Of a DNA stretch of 64,000 nucleotides, positions 33,175-43,446 are shown in pieces. The notes beneath the pieces are model-generated. The model was not told the DNA's origin. It was given only the letters and a program-made list of their open reading frames with translations, and ran no database searches. Position 1 is the first letter of the stretch. Each line of letters begins with the position of its first letter. The translations under genes were made by a program, and so were the position numbers. Origin of the DNA: Marmoricola sp. URHB0036 (GTDB taxonomy: Bacteria > Actinomycetota > Actinomycetes > Propionibacteriales > Nocardioidaceae); NCBI RefSeq assembly GCF_000426045.1, contig NZ_AUEP01000007.1:124001-188000 (forward strand), read 5' to 3'.

Positions 33175-33210
33175 AAATAGAGAGCAACATTCCCTTTCGA
33201 AGGAGTCATC

Positions 33211-33867
33211 GTGTCCCTGTTCCGTCTGGATGCCAGCATCAAGGTCGAGGGCTCGGCCAGCCGTGAGATCGCCGACGTCGTCGAGCAGCACTGGCTCGCG
33301 ACCCACCCGTCCGACCGCGTCGTACGACGCCACATCGGCACCGAGCCGCTTCCCTCCGACGCCTGGGCGCACGCCGTCGCGGCCTCGTGGACCCCGGCCG
33401 AGGACCGCGCCCCCGAGCAGCAGGCCGCGGCCGAGCTGGTCACCGGGCTCACCGACGAGCTGCTGGAGGCCGACGCCGTCCTGCTCGCCGTGCCGCTGTA
33501 CAACTTCGGCGTCTCCCAGCACATCAAGACCTGGTTCGACCTCGTGATCACCGACCCGAGGGGCCAGAACGGTCCGCTGCTCGCGGGCAAGCCCGTGGTG
33601 CTCGCCACCGTGCGCGGCGGGGCGTACGGCGCCGGCACTCCTCGCGAGGGATGGGACCACTCGACGGCCTACCTGCGCCGGATCCTGGCCGACGTCTGGG
33701 GTGCCGACCTGACCGTCGTCGAGCGCGAGTTCACCCTGGTCGGCGTCAACCCGGCCCTCGACGAGTTCACCGACCTCGCCAAGCAGCTGCACCAGGAGGC
33801 CCTGGCCACCGCCGAGGAGGCCGGCAAGGCGCTGGCCGAGAAGGTGGAGCTGCCTCAGGCGTCCTGA
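33211..33867 (+). CDS. FMN-dependent NADH-azoreductase-like flavodoxin-fold protein
   Basis: A 218-residue flavodoxin-like reductase of the azoreductase/NQO type. It has SLFRLDASIKVEGSASRE for phosphate binding, AVLLAVPLYNFGVSQHIKTW (the P-L-Y-N-F-G flavin motif) and VVLATVRGGAYGAGTP. Such enzymes reduce quinones, azo dyes or nitro compounds with NAD(P)H. The GTG at 33211 has a strong ribosome site (gaaggag). Divergence from an HxlR gene is the usual set-up for redox-responsive quinone reductases. Confidence 0.87.
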   Translation: MSLFRLDASIKVEGSASREIADVVEQHWLATHPSDRVVRRHIGTEPLPSDAWAHAVAASWTPAEDRAPEQQAAAELVTGLTDELLEADAVLLAVPLYNFGVSQHIKTWFDLVITDPRGQNGPLLAGKPVVLATVRGGAYGAGTPREGWDHSTAYLRRILADVWGADLTVVEREFTLVGVNPALDEFTDLAKQLHQEALATAEEAGKALAEKVELPQAS

Positions 33868-34109
33868 CGCCGGCGGATCCGGATCGGACCGCGCACCTTG
33901 TCGGGATCGACGGCCTCGCCGTGCTGGGTGATCTCGACCGCCCCGGTGCCGACCAGGCGCCGGGCGGCTGCCCGCACGGGCTCCATCAGCTCGCGCCAGC
34001 CGTCCGGCGTCCCGACCTCGCGGGCGACGTCGGAGGGACAGATGGACTTCCCGGCACCCCGTTCCTCCAACATCTGGAGGATGGCGTCCTCGAGGCGGTC
34101 ACCGCTCAT
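33855..34109 (-). CDS. DUF3253 protein (84 aa)
   Basis: An 84-residue winged-helix-like protein: LEDAILQMLEERGAGKSICPSDVA, then WRELMEPVRAAARRLVGTGAVEI and GEAVDPDKVRGPIRIR. This pattern is DUF3253, unknown in function. The stop end overlaps the azoreductase stop by 13 bp in a tail-to-tail arrangement. ATG 34109 is chosen because upstream codons enter the groEL terminator. Confidence 0.8.
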   Translation of the reverse strand: MSGDRLEDAILQMLEERGAGKSICPSDVAREVGTPDGWRELMEPVRAAARRLVGTGAVEITQHGEAVDPDKVRGPIRIRRRQDA

Positions 34110-34147
34110 GCGGGCACTGTGCCCTTCTCGGCCCGACGCATGCCGAG

Positions 34148-34189
34148 ACGCACGAAGGCCCCGGTCGTGCGACCGGGGCCTTCGTGCGT
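34148..34189 (-). terminator. groEL terminator hairpin
   Basis: A perfect 19-bp stem (acgcacgaaggccccggtc and its complement) with a gtgc loop sits about 24 nt after the groEL stop. It is symmetrical and could also stop transcripts from the other direction. Confidence 0.85.
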
Positions 34190-34212
34190 TGCTTGTCAGC
34201 GACGAGCGGCGA

Positions 34213-36006
<1,794 letters not shown>

Positions 36007-36011
36007 CTGCA

Positions 36012-36041
36012 TTTTTAGCACTCGCCCCAAGGGAGTGCAAA
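36012..36041 (-). promoter_or_regulatory. groEL promoter with overlapping CIRCE operator
   Basis: The CIRCE at 36015-36041 reads TTAGCACTC-N9-GAGTGCAAA. On the minus strand TTGCAC (36040-36035) and TAAAAA (36017-36012) are separated by 17 bp, a good vegetative promoter lying inside it. Start of transcription is expected near 36005, inside the second CIRCE, leaving a leader of about 165 nt before the groEL ATG. Confidence 0.8.
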
Positions 36042-36056
36042 CGTCGGTCCGGCCGG

Positions 36057-37622
36057 TCAGACGACGGCTTCGTCCTCGAGATCGCCGGCGGCGGCGTTCT
36101 TCGGGGACAGCCGCGAGTGGGTGCGGCCGTAGCCGAAGTAGATCACCATGCCCACGAGCAACCACACCAGGAAGCGCAGCCAGGTCTCGACGGCGAGGTT
36201 GGCCATCAGGCCGACGCAGGCCACGGCGGTGATGATGGGCAGCAACGGGACCTGAGGGGTCTTGAACGGCCGCTCCATCTTCGGCTCGGTCCGCCGCAGC
36301 ACGGCGACCGCGATCGCGACGACCACGAAGGCGAAGAGGGTGCCGATGCTGACCATCTCGGCCAGGGCATCGATCGGCACGACGGCCGCGATCACCGCCA
36401 CGACGATGGTGGTGCCGACGGTGATCCTGAAGGGCGTGTTGTAGCGCGGGTGCACCTTCCCGATCCCGGCCGGCAGCAGTCCGTCGCGGCACAGCGCGAA
36501 GCCGATCCGACCCATGCACACGATGTCCACCAGGATCACGGAGGTGAGGCCGGCGACGGCCGCCACCGAGACCAGGGTCGCCGCCCAGTCGAGTCCCACC
36601 TGCTTGAAGGCCTCGGAGATGGGCGCGCTCTTGTCGATGGTGCGGTAGTCGACCATGGCGGTGAGCACGAGACAGACCAGGATGTAGAGGATCGTGCAGA
36701 TCGCCAGCGTGCCGATCAGCCCCCGGGGCATGTCCTTGCCGGGGTTCTCGGTCTCCTCGCCGAGGTTGGCGACCGCCTCGAACCCGCTGTAGGCGAAGAA
36801 CACGACGGCTGCTGCCGTGAGCACGCCGGCGACGCCGTACGCCGTCGGCGAGGCGCCCGTGACGAACTGCCACAGGGGCTGCGCCACGCCGCCCTTGGCC
36901 TCGGGGTCCGGCTTGCTGGCCGGGAAGAAGGGGCTGAGGTTCGAGGCCTTGAAGTAGAAGAGGCCGGCGATGATCACGAACACGGTGATGCTGACCTTGA
37001 TCAGCACGAGCCCGTTGGTCACCCACTTGGACTCGCGGATGCCGACCGCCGCCACTGTGCCGAGGACGACGACGATGAGGATCGCCCCGACGTTGATGGG
37101 CGCGTCCTCACCGAAGAGAGACTTCGGCAGGTCCAGCGCGCTCTGGAGGTAGCCCGACCACCCGCGGGCCACCGTGGCCGACCCGAGGGCGAACTCGAGG
37201 ATCAGGTCCCAGCCGATGATCCACGCGAAGACCTCGCCGATGGTGGTGTAGGCGTAGGTGTAGGAGCTGCCCGCGGTCGGCACCGCGGCGGCCAGCTCGG
37301 CGTAGCAGAGCGCGGCGAGCATGGCCACGATGCCGGCGATCACGAAGGAGATGGTGATGGCCGGCCCGGCGTGCGACCGGGCCTCGAGTCCGGTCAGCAC
37401 GAAGATGCCGGTACCGATGACGATGCCGATCCCGAAGCCCATCAGGTCGCGCGCCTTCAGCCGCTTGGCGAGATGACCGCTGTCGCCACCCTCGCCCGGC
37501 TCGTCGTTCTGGTGGATGACGGTGTTGACGTCCTTGGTCCGCAGGACCCCGGTGCGTCCGCCTGCGGTGCCCTGCTTGGTCTCTGTCACGTGATCCAGCC
37601 CGTCGTTTGTCGGCAGCGACAT
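36057..37622 (-). CDS. APC superfamily amino acid permease
   Basis: A 521-residue permease with about 12-14 membrane helices after a ~55-residue polar N-terminus. [19 protein letters not shown] is the APC helix-1 substrate motif; [19 protein letters not shown] and [16 protein letters not shown] are typical of cationic amino-acid transporters. It should import amino acids, possibly basic ones, by proton or sodium coupling. An internal GTG at 37589 could be the true start. The gene stands alone; its stop lies just past the CIRCE region. Confidence 0.85.
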   Translation of the reverse strand: MSLPTNDGLDHVTETKQGTAGGRTGVLRTKDVNTVIHQNDEPGEGGDSGHLAKRLKARDLMGFGIGIVIGTGIFVLTGLEARSHAGPAITISFVIAGIVAMLAALCYAELAAAVPTAGSSYTYAYTTIGEVFAWIIGWDLILEFALGSATVARGWSGYLQSALDLPKSLFGEDAPINVGAILIVVVLGTVAAVGIRESKWVTNGLVLIKVSITVFVIIAGLFYFKASNLSPFFPASKPDPEAKGGVAQPLWQFVTGASPTAYGVAGVLTAAAVVFFAYSGFEAVANLGEETENPGKDMPRGLIGTLAICTILYILVCLVLTAMVDYRTIDKSAPISEAFKQVGLDWAATLVSVAAVAGLTSVILVDIVCMGRIGFALCRDGLLPAGIGKVHPRYNTPFRITVGTTIVVAVIAAVVPIDALAEMVSIGTLFAFVVVAIAVAVLRRTEPKMERPFKTPQVPLLPIITAVACVGLMANLAVETWLRFLVWLLVGMVIYFGYGRTHSRLSPKNAAAGDLEDEAVV

Positions 37623-37649
37623 GTCCAGGCCCGCCTGCTGGTCGGCCGC

Positions 37650-38432
37650 CTAGGCGTTGAGCGCCTCCAGGACATGGGGAAGCAACGCGCCGGCGGTGCG
37701 CTTGTACCCCAGCGAGGACGGATGGAAACGATCGAGGCTGAACATCTCCTCCGGCGCACTGACGAAGAACGGCCCCACGGCGTCGGCCAGTGACACGACG
37801 TGGGCGCCGAGCGGGCCGACGGCCCGCGCCTGGGCGGCCGCGAGCTGGCGCGACGCCCGCGAGCCGAGGACGCGCAGCGGCTGTGGCACCGGCCTCAGCG
37901 CGCCCAGGTCCGGACAGGTGCCCACCACGACCCGAGTGCCACGGGCCTGGAGTGCCCGCACGCACTCGGCGAGCTGGTCCACCGACTCGGCGACCGGGAC
38001 GCGGTGGGTCACGTCGTTGCCGCCGACGATCACGACCGCCACGTCCGGGGCGTACGACGCCGGCAGGGTCCCCAGCTGGCCGGCCAGGGCGCTGCTCTCG
38101 GCGCCGACCGTGGCGGCGGTGTGCAGCCGGACGGCACGACCCGTCTGCTTGGCCAGCTTGCGCGCGAGCCGGGCTCCGAGGGTCTGGCGTGGCTCGTCGG
38201 CCCCGAGCCCGGCGGCGATCGAGTCCCCGAGGACGAGCAGGTCGATGCGGTCGCCGTACTTCTTCTTCCAGGTGCGGTCCGCCGCCAGCGCCTGCTCGCC
38301 CAGCGGCTTGCCGATCTGCTCGCGGGCGACGGCGGCCTGGCGCCTGAGCAGGTCACGGCCGCCGACCGCCGCCCCGGTGAGCAGGCCGGCGACGAGCAGG
38401 CCCGAGGTGACCGGGCGGCGTCTCACGTCCAT
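37650..38432 (-). CDS. SGNH/GDSL hydrolase with N-terminal membrane anchor or signal
   Basis: A 260-residue protein. A basic start (MDVRRRP) and hydrophobic stretch (VTSGLLVAGLLTGAAVGG) precede the SGNH domain: LLVLGDSIAAGLGAD (Ser block I), TAATVGAESSAL (Gly block), VVIVGGNDVTH (Asn block) and FSLDRFHPSSLGY (Asp-x-x-His). The substrate is an ester of unknown type. ATG 38432 is chosen because it opens a signal-like sequence; the longer frame to 38471 lacks it. Confidence 0.82.
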   Translation of the reverse strand: MDVRRRPVTSGLLVAGLLTGAAVGGRDLLRRQAAVAREQIGKPLGEQALAADRTWKKKYGDRIDLLVLGDSIAAGLGADEPRQTLGARLARKLAKQTGRAVRLHTAATVGAESSALAGQLGTLPASYAPDVAVVIVGGNDVTHRVPVAESVDQLAECVRALQARGTRVVVGTCPDLGALRPVPQPLRVLGSRASRQLAAAQARAVGPLGAHVVSLADAVGPFFVSAPEEMFSLDRFHPSSLGYKRTAGALLPHVLEALNA

Positions 38433-38497
38433 CGGGACGAGTGCAGCCGAGCAGGGCGAACAGCCGGGCAACCTCGGGTGTCCCGCGCGCGAACGGG

Positions 38498-39343
38498 CTA
38501 GGAGGTGCGCAGCCGGTCCACGACGAGGTCGGCGAACGCGCCGGCGTTGTCCGGGAGCACCTCGAGGTAGAGGCCGGGCTCGGTGACCTCGAGCTCGCTG
38601 ACAGCGAGGCTGCCGTCGGCGAGTCGCATCGAGTCGACCCGGGCGTAGTCGAGCCGCTCCCCGAGGATCTTCTCGGCCGCGGCGACCGCAGCACGGGCCA
38701 GGGCAGCCGCCTCGTCGGTGACCGGTGTCGCGACCGTCGTACCGCCGTACATCTCGTGCACGCGGAGCTCACCGGGGGCCGGACGCTTCTGGGCCTGCGA
38801 GACGACCTCGCCGTCGAGGACGAAGACCGAGGTCTCCCCCTCGGTGCGCACCGACTCGACCAGCGGCTGCACCACCCAGGGACCGCTGCCGAAGTCGGGC
38901 TCCTCCTGCGAGGACCCGTCCAGGACCACCACGCCGCGCCCTCCCGCGCCCACGGACGGCTTGACCACGGCGTGGCCGAAGCCGGCGACCGCGCCGAGGA
39001 GGTCCCCGCTGCGCTCGACCACCACCGTCGGGACCACCGAGACCCCCGCGTCGGCGAGCTGGGTCAGGTACGCCTTGTCGGTGTTCCACTCGAAAACGTC
39101 GGCGGAGTTGAGCAGCTGCGGCAGCGACCGTGCCCAGGCCAGGAACTCCTCACGCCGCTGCTCGTAGTCCCAGGTCGCACGGACCGCGACCAGGCTCTGC
39201 GACCAGTCGACCGCCGGGTCGTCCCAGACCACCCAGCGACCATCGATGCCGCGCTCGCCCAGGGCGGGCAGCAGGTGGTTGGTCCCGGCCCACTCCTCGC
39301 CGTCGGGCAGGTGCGCGCAGGTGGCCAGCAGCACGACGGTCAT
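38498..39343 (-). CDS. ATP-grasp domain ligase-like protein
   Basis: A 281-residue ATP-grasp protein. It starts VVLLATCAHLPDGEEW and shows RATWDYEQRREEFLAW, then NTDKAYLTQLADAGV, HAVVKPSVGAGGRGVVVL (ATP-binding lysine and glycine loop), and metal-binding acids in VSELEVTEPGLYLEV. The W-D-Y and N-T-D-K motifs recall the group that includes the cycloserine-forming DcsG and RimK-like ligases. It would join a carboxylate to an amine or hydroxyl using ATP. The ATG overlaps the PPOX stop (ATGA), so it belongs to the thrC-led minus-strand unit. Confidence 0.8.
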   Translation of the reverse strand: MTVVLLATCAHLPDGEEWAGTNHLLPALGERGIDGRWVVWDDPAVDWSQSLVAVRATWDYEQRREEFLAWARSLPQLLNSADVFEWNTDKAYLTQLADAGVSVVPTVVVERSGDLLGAVAGFGHAVVKPSVGAGGRGVVVLDGSSQEEPDFGSGPWVVQPLVESVRTEGETSVFVLDGEVVSQAQKRPAPGELRVHEMYGGTTVATPVTDEAAALARAAVAAAEKILGERLDYARVDSMRLADGSLAVSELEVTEPGLYLEVLPDNAGAFADLVVDRLRTS

Positions 39344-39810
39344 GACTCCTCGGCCAGTTCGGGCGGGAAGCCACCGGTCGCGATCGGACCCCACTGCTCG
39401 ATGGTCACCCGGATCAGGGACTTGCCCTGGTCGCGCATGGCCTGGCGGTACTCGTCCCAGTCGGGGTGCTCCCCGGAGATGCTCCGGAAGTAGTCGACGA
39501 GCGGCTCGACCGAGTCGGGCAGGTCGATCACCTCGGCCGTCCCGTCGAGCTGCACGTAGGGCCCGTCCCACTCGTCGCTGTGGATCAGCACCGTGGCAGC
39601 AGGGTCGCGGCGAAGGTTGGCGGCCTTGGCGCGCGTGGGGTAGGTCGAGATGACGACCCGGCCCTCGTCGTCGAGCCCGCAGGTCACGGGTGAGATCTGG
39701 GGACGACCATTCCTGCGGGTGGTGACGAGCGTCCCGCGGTGGCGCGGACGCACGAAGTCGAGCAGCTCGTCGCGCTCGACGCGGTCCGTGGTGGCGAAGT
39801 TGCGTGGCAT
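39340..39810 (-). CDS. PPOX-class F420-dependent oxidoreductase-like protein
   Basis: A 156-residue split-barrel flavin/F420 protein: LVTTRRNGRPQISPVTCGLD, VISTYPTRAKAANLRRDPAATVLI and GPYVQLDGTAEVIDL, ending IATGGFPPELA. This is the common F420-type PPOX pattern of actinobacteria. The substrate is unknown. It lies 31 nt after the sulfur-carrier gene and overlaps the ATP-grasp gene by 4 nt. Confidence 0.82.
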   Translation of the reverse strand: MPRNFATTDRVERDELLDFVRPRHRGTLVTTRRNGRPQISPVTCGLDDEGRVVISTYPTRAKAANLRRDPAATVLIHSDEWDGPYVQLDGTAEVIDLPDSVEPLVDYFRSISGEHPDWDEYRQAMRDQGKSLIRVTIEQWGPIATGGFPPELAEES

Positions 39811-39841
39811 GGCGGCCAGTCTGCCGGACGCCTCAACCGGG

Positions 39842-40117
39842 TCAGCCCCCGGCGACCGCCGGGATGATGCTGATCTGGGTGCCCTCGGGGGTGGCGCTGC
39901 CGAGGCCGTCGAGGAAGCGCACGTCGTCGTTGCCGACGTAGACGTTCACGAAGCGCCGGATCTCGCCGCCGTCGTCGAGCACGCGGGCCTTGATGCCGCT
40001 GTGGTTCGACTCGAGGTCGTCGAGCACCTCACCGAGCGTGGTTCCCTCCGCGGTGACCTCGGAGGCGCCGTCGGTGTAGTTGCGCAGGATGGTGGGGATC
40101 CGGACGCTGACGCTCAT
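39842..40117 (-). CDS. MoaD/ThiS family sulfur-carrier protein
   Basis: A 91-residue ubiquitin-like protein: MSVSVRIPTILRNYTDGA, TTLGEVLDDLESNHSGIKARV, RRFVNVYVGNDDVRFLDG and the C-terminal GTQISIIPAVAGG. The exposed Gly-Gly end is what E1-like enzymes adenylate and convert to a thiocarboxylate in MoaD, ThiS and CysO. It needs no trimming. Its place 36 nt after a threonine synthase-like PLP enzyme recalls CysO beside CysM and suggests it donates sulfur to that enzyme; this is inference. Confidence 0.87.
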   Translation of the reverse strand: MSVSVRIPTILRNYTDGASEVTAEGTTLGEVLDDLESNHSGIKARVLDDGGEIRRFVNVYVGNDDVRFLDGLGSATPEGTQISIIPAVAGG

Positions 40118-40153
40118 GGGTTGCTCTCTCCTCGGTGAGTCGGGGACGGGTGA

Positions 40154-41443
40154 CTAGACGATGCCGCTGCTGGTGAAGGCGGCGTACGACGGTTCGATGG
40201 TCGCCGCGGGACCGACCGTGCCGGACACCGAGTCGAGGGTCTTCAGACCGTGGCCGGTGTTGATCACGACCGTCTCGAGGGAGGTGTCGAGCTGGCCGGT
40301 CTCGACAAGCTTCTTCAGTACGCCGACCGTGGTGCCGCCCGCGGTCTCGGTGAAGATGCCCTCGGTGCGGGCCAGCAGGACGATCGCCTCGCGCACCTCG
40401 TCGTCGCTGATGTCCTCGACCGCTCCGCCGGTCTCCCGGCAGATGTCGAGGACGTAGATACCGTCGGCCGGGTTGCCGATGGCGAGGCTCTTGGCGATGG
40501 TGTCCGGCTTCACCGGGCGGATCGCGTCGACGCCGGCCTTGTAGGCGACCGAGACCGGCGAGCAGCCGGTCGCCTGGGCGCCGAACACCTTGTAGGGCTT
40601 GTCCTCGACGAGCCCGAGCTTGATCAGCTCCTGGAAGGCCTTGTGCACCTTGGTCAGCTGGGAACCGGACGCCACCGGGATGACGATCTGGTCGGGCAGC
40701 CGCCAGCCGAGCTGCTCGGCGATCTCGTAGCCCAGCGTCTTGGAGCCCTCGGCGTAGTAGGGGCGGACGTTGACGTTCACGAACGCCCAGCCGTCCTCCT
40801 CGCCCGCGATCTCCGAGGCCAGGCGGTTGACGTCGTCGTAGTTGCCGTTGACGGCGACCAGCGAGTCGGTGAACACCGCGGAGTTGACCTGCTTGGGCTG
40901 CTCGAGGTTCGACGGGATGAACACCACCGTCTTGATGCCGGCGCGCGCCCCGGCGGCCGCCACCGCGTTGGCGAGGTTGCCGGTCGACGGACAGGCGAAC
41001 ACCTTGCTGTGGAACTCACGGGCCGCGCTGAGGGCGCAGGCCACGACCCGGTCCTTGAAGGAGTTGGTCGGGTTGGTGGAGTCGTCCTTGACCCAGAGGT
41101 TGTCGATGCCGAGCTCGCGGCCGAGGTTGTGGGCCTTGAGCAGGCGGGTGAAGCCGGGCTCCATGTTGGGGCTCTGCTCGATGTCGTCGGGCACGGGCAG
41201 CAGCGCCTTGTAGCGCCAGATGTTCCGCGGGCCGGCCTCGATCTGCTCGCGGGTCACGTCCGGGAAGGCGTAGGCGATCTCCAGCGGACCGAAGCACTCG
41301 GTGCATGCGTAGTGGGGACCGAGGGGGACCTCGTGGCCGCACTCCCGACAGGACAGGGCGATGGCGTTGCCGAACGCACCTTCGCGCAGGCCGGTGTCGG
41401 TCGCGGGCGACTGGTCGGTCGCTCGGTCAGTTGCGATGCTCAA
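40154..41443 (-). CDS. thrC: Threonine synthase-like PLP enzyme
   Basis: A fold type II PLP enzyme of 429 residues from the TTG at 41443. A zinc-ribbon-like start (LSCRECGHEVPLGPHYACTE) precedes the catalytic domain, with STNPTNSFKDRVVACAL (PLP-binding Lys), CPSTGNLANAVAAAGARAG (phosphate cup) and TETAGGTTVGVL. Threonine synthase converts O-phosphohomoserine to threonine. The TTG has an ideal ribosome site (agaaggaggcc), while the frame to 41512 would start inside the riboswitch. Control by SAM and linkage to a sulfur carrier are unusual for a threonine enzyme, so homocysteine formation is a possible alternative activity. Confidence 0.87.
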   Translation of the reverse strand: MSIATDRATDQSPATDTGLREGAFGNAIALSCRECGHEVPLGPHYACTECFGPLEIAYAFPDVTREQIEAGPRNIWRYKALLPVPDDIEQSPNMEPGFTRLLKAHNLGRELGIDNLWVKDDSTNPTNSFKDRVVACALSAAREFHSKVFACPSTGNLANAVAAAGARAGIKTVVFIPSNLEQPKQVNSAVFTDSLVAVNGNYDDVNRLASEIAGEEDGWAFVNVNVRPYYAEGSKTLGYEIAEQLGWRLPDQIVIPVASGSQLTKVHKAFQELIKLGLVEDKPYKVFGAQATGCSPVSVAYKAGVDAIRPVKPDTIAKSLAIGNPADGIYVLDICRETGGAVEDISDDEVREAIVLLARTEGIFTETAGGTTVGVLKKLVETGQLDTSLETVVINTGHGLKTLDSVSGTVGPAATIEPSYAAFTSSGIV

Positions 41444-41455
41444 GGAGGCCTCCTT

Positions 41456-41589
41456 CTCATCTTCCCCGGGGGCCGACTCTCGGACCGGGACGGATTTGGC
41501 ACCGCACCGCACGAATCCGAGTGGTCGGAGGCTCGCGTGGCGGTTGCCGGGACTTCAACGGGCCGTTTCCCTCAGTCCCTCTCGATGAG
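41456..41589 (-). promoter_or_regulatory. SAM (S-box type) riboswitch before thrC
   Basis: The minus strand carries the S-box core in order: P1 5' strand CTCATC (41589-41584), CGAGAGGGACTGAGGGA, ACGGCCCGTTGAAGTCC, CGGCAACC, later GGTGCCAAATCCGTCC, and P1 3' strand GATGAG (41461-41456). This matches the SAM-I family closely. The thrC ribosome site AAGGAGG starts next to the P1 3' strand and can pair with the following CCTCCTT, which reaches into the TTG start. Translational control by SAM is therefore likely. Positions 41590-41700 hold the promoter; nothing else is seen there. Confidence 0.9.
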
Positions 41590-41700
41590 CTGTGAGCCAG
41601 CCTAGGTAGGCGTCTCAGAATGTGCACATCCATCTCGCGATTCGGGACGAGCCGTCTCGCTCCTCAGAAGGGTGTCGGCGGTTGCTGCCACGATCGCGGC

Positions 41701-42006
41701 ATGAGCGTGTTCCTGGTGACGCTGCACCGCTCCGGTCCGTCGTACGATCCCGCGCTCCCGCTGGAGGAGCAGTCCGGGTGGAGCGAGCACGCCGCCTTCA
41801 TGGACGACCTCGTCGACTCCGGGTTCGTCGTACTGGGCGGACCGCTGGCGGACGAGCACCGGGTGGTGCTGGCGGTCGAGGCCGAGTCCGACGACGCCGT
41901 ACGCCGCACGCTGGCCGCGGACCCCTGGCACCCGAGCCACCTCGTGGTCGACACGGTCGAGCCCTGGACCGTCCGGCTCGACAGCAGACGCCGCGGCGGC
42001 GCCTAG
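41701..42006 (+). CDS. YciI family protein (101 aa)
   Basis: A 101-residue ferredoxin-like protein: MSVFLVTLHRSGPSYDPALP, HAAFMDDLVDSGFVVLGGPL and AADPWHPSHLVVDTVEPW. The His and Asp positions (HAAFMDDL) fit YciI-type proteins, whose reaction is mostly unknown. The ATG at 41701 gives the standard start; a longer frame from 41620 has no family character. It overlaps the otsB stop by 4 nt in tail-to-tail order. Confidence 0.8.
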   Translation: MSVFLVTLHRSGPSYDPALPLEEQSGWSEHAAFMDDLVDSGFVVLGGPLADEHRVVLAVEAESDDAVRRTLAADPWHPSHLVVDTVEPWTVRLDSRRRGGA

Positions 42007-42848
42007 GCCCTGGCCGAGCGGATGTCGGCGGTGAGCTCGCGGAGCAGGTCGAGGACGCCGGACGGTCCCCTGACGACGACGTCGGCGAGGTCGGCCAGCG
42101 CGTTCTCCTCGTCGGAGGCCGAGCAGACGAGCAGGCCCGGGTAGCCCTGGGCACGCAGCTCCTCGACGGCACGGAACGCCTCGACGTCACCGAGGTCGTC
42201 GCCGATGAACGCGACCGCCTTGGCGCCGACCTCCTCGACGAGCCGGTGCACGGCCGCGCCCTTGTGCATGCCGTGGGCGCGCACCTCGATGACGTTGCGG
42301 CCGGGCTCGACGTCGAGGTCGTGGGACTTGGCGGACTCCTCGAGCAGCGGCAGCAGCCGTTCGTAGGCCGCCTGCGGGTCCTCGAGGCGGCGGGTGTGCA
42401 CGGCGACCGCGAGTCCTTTCTCCTCCACCCAGGCCTCCTCGGCGTCGCCGCGTCGCAGCAGGCGCGGCAGGCCGGCCGTGAAGGAGGCCAGCCCGCGCGG
42501 AGGCTTGGGCGAGATCACCCGGCGGTTGGTCGAGGTCCAGCGCTCGTTGCCGTACTGGCCCAGCACGAACAACTCCCGGCCGTGCTCGCCGATGGCGTTG
42601 CCCACGTCCTCCAGTCCCCCGAGGGCGAGGGCCTGGCGAGCCGGTCGACCGGTGATCACGGCGACGGCGCGCACCTGCTCGGCCAGGTCGACGAGGACGT
42701 CGGCGGCGTCGGGGTGGATGTGCGCCTGTTCGGGGTCCTCGACGATCGGGGCGAGGGTGCCGTCGAAGTCGAGGCCGATGACGAGGTCGTCGGCGGCGCG
42801 GACGAGGGCGGCGTACTCCTGCTCACCCGTGCTCGAGCCGAACTCCAT
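42003..42848 (-). CDS. otsB: Trehalose-6-phosphate phosphatase
   Basis: A 281-residue HAD phosphatase. VIGLDFDGTLAPIVEDP is motif I (two Asp), VITGRPARQAL motif II, RAHGMHKGAAVHRLVEEVG the Lys region, and FIGDDLGDVEAFRAV the metal-binding motif. It removes phosphate from trehalose 6-phosphate to give trehalose. The partner synthase otsA is 2 kb away on the other strand, so the two are not cotranscribed. Confidence 0.92.
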   Translation of the reverse strand: MEFGSSTGEQEYAALVRAADDLVIGLDFDGTLAPIVEDPEQAHIHPDAADVLVDLAEQVRAVAVITGRPARQALALGGLEDVGNAIGEHGRELFVLGQYGNERWTSTNRRVISPKPPRGLASFTAGLPRLLRRGDAEEAWVEEKGLAVAVHTRRLEDPQAAYERLLPLLEESAKSHDLDVEPGRNVIEVRAHGMHKGAAVHRLVEEVGAKAVAFIGDDLGDVEAFRAVEELRAQGYPGLLVCSASDEENALADLADVVVRGPSGVLDLLRELTADIRSARA

Positions 42849-42930
42849 GGGCCCAACCTTTCCAGCCCGACGAGAACGTGTCGAAGCAGGTCGGTCAGGA
42901 GAGGCAGGTCAGGCAGAGGCCAGGTAGGGG

Positions 42931-43446
42931 TCAGCCGTGGTAGTCGTCGGTGAGGATCACCGTGAGCCGGTCGAACTGCATCGGCTCCTGCGAGGGCTTG
43001 ATGCGCTTGATGCCGAGGTCGTAGCCGAGCTCCTGCGCGGCCGCCTTCAGCTTCGGTGGGTAGTAGACCGCCGTGCCGTCGACGGTGCCGTACCAGTTGT
43101 CGGTGGCGACGACGTTCCAGCCGGCGCCCTTGGCCTTGCTGGCGACGCCGCCGGCCAGCCCCTTGACGCGGGTGTTGTTGAAGACGGTGACGTTGGTCTG
43201 TCCGCGCTTGACCGGCTTGGGCTTCGGCTTGGGGGTCGTGGACGGTGTCGTCGTGCTCGGCTCGGCGGTCTTCGTGGGTTCGGTGACGACCGGTGTCGCG
43301 GTCTCGTCGGGCGCCTTGTCGGGGTCGTTGGCGATGAAGACCAGGCCGGCCAGGGCGATGGCGGAGATGCACAGGGCCAGCAGCCGGGTCGGCAGGACCA
43401 CGCCCTGCTCGTCGCGTAGGCGATGGTTGCGGATCACGCGCGTCAC
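42931..43446 (-). CDS. LytR C-terminal domain protein, membrane anchored
   Basis: A 171-residue protein. A short cytoplasmic start precedes a membrane helix (LLALCISAIALAGLVFIA), a Thr/Pro-rich linker (residues ~45-80) and a LytR-C domain (NVTVFNNTRVKGLAGGVASK, GWNVVATDNWYG, YYPPKLKAAAQELGYDLG). LytR-C domains are found at the end of cell-wall LCP proteins and in such stand-alone forms; the function is unknown. The GTG overlaps the DUF3263 stop (GTGA), a pairing typical of actinobacteria. Confidence 0.87.
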   Translation of the reverse strand: MTRVIRNHRLRDEQGVVLPTRLLALCISAIALAGLVFIANDPDKAPDETATPVVTEPTKTAEPSTTTPSTTPKPKPKPVKRGQTNVTVFNNTRVKGLAGGVASKAKGAGWNVVATDNWYGTVDGTAVYYPPKLKAAAQELGYDLGIKRIKPSQEPMQFDRLTVILTDDYHG

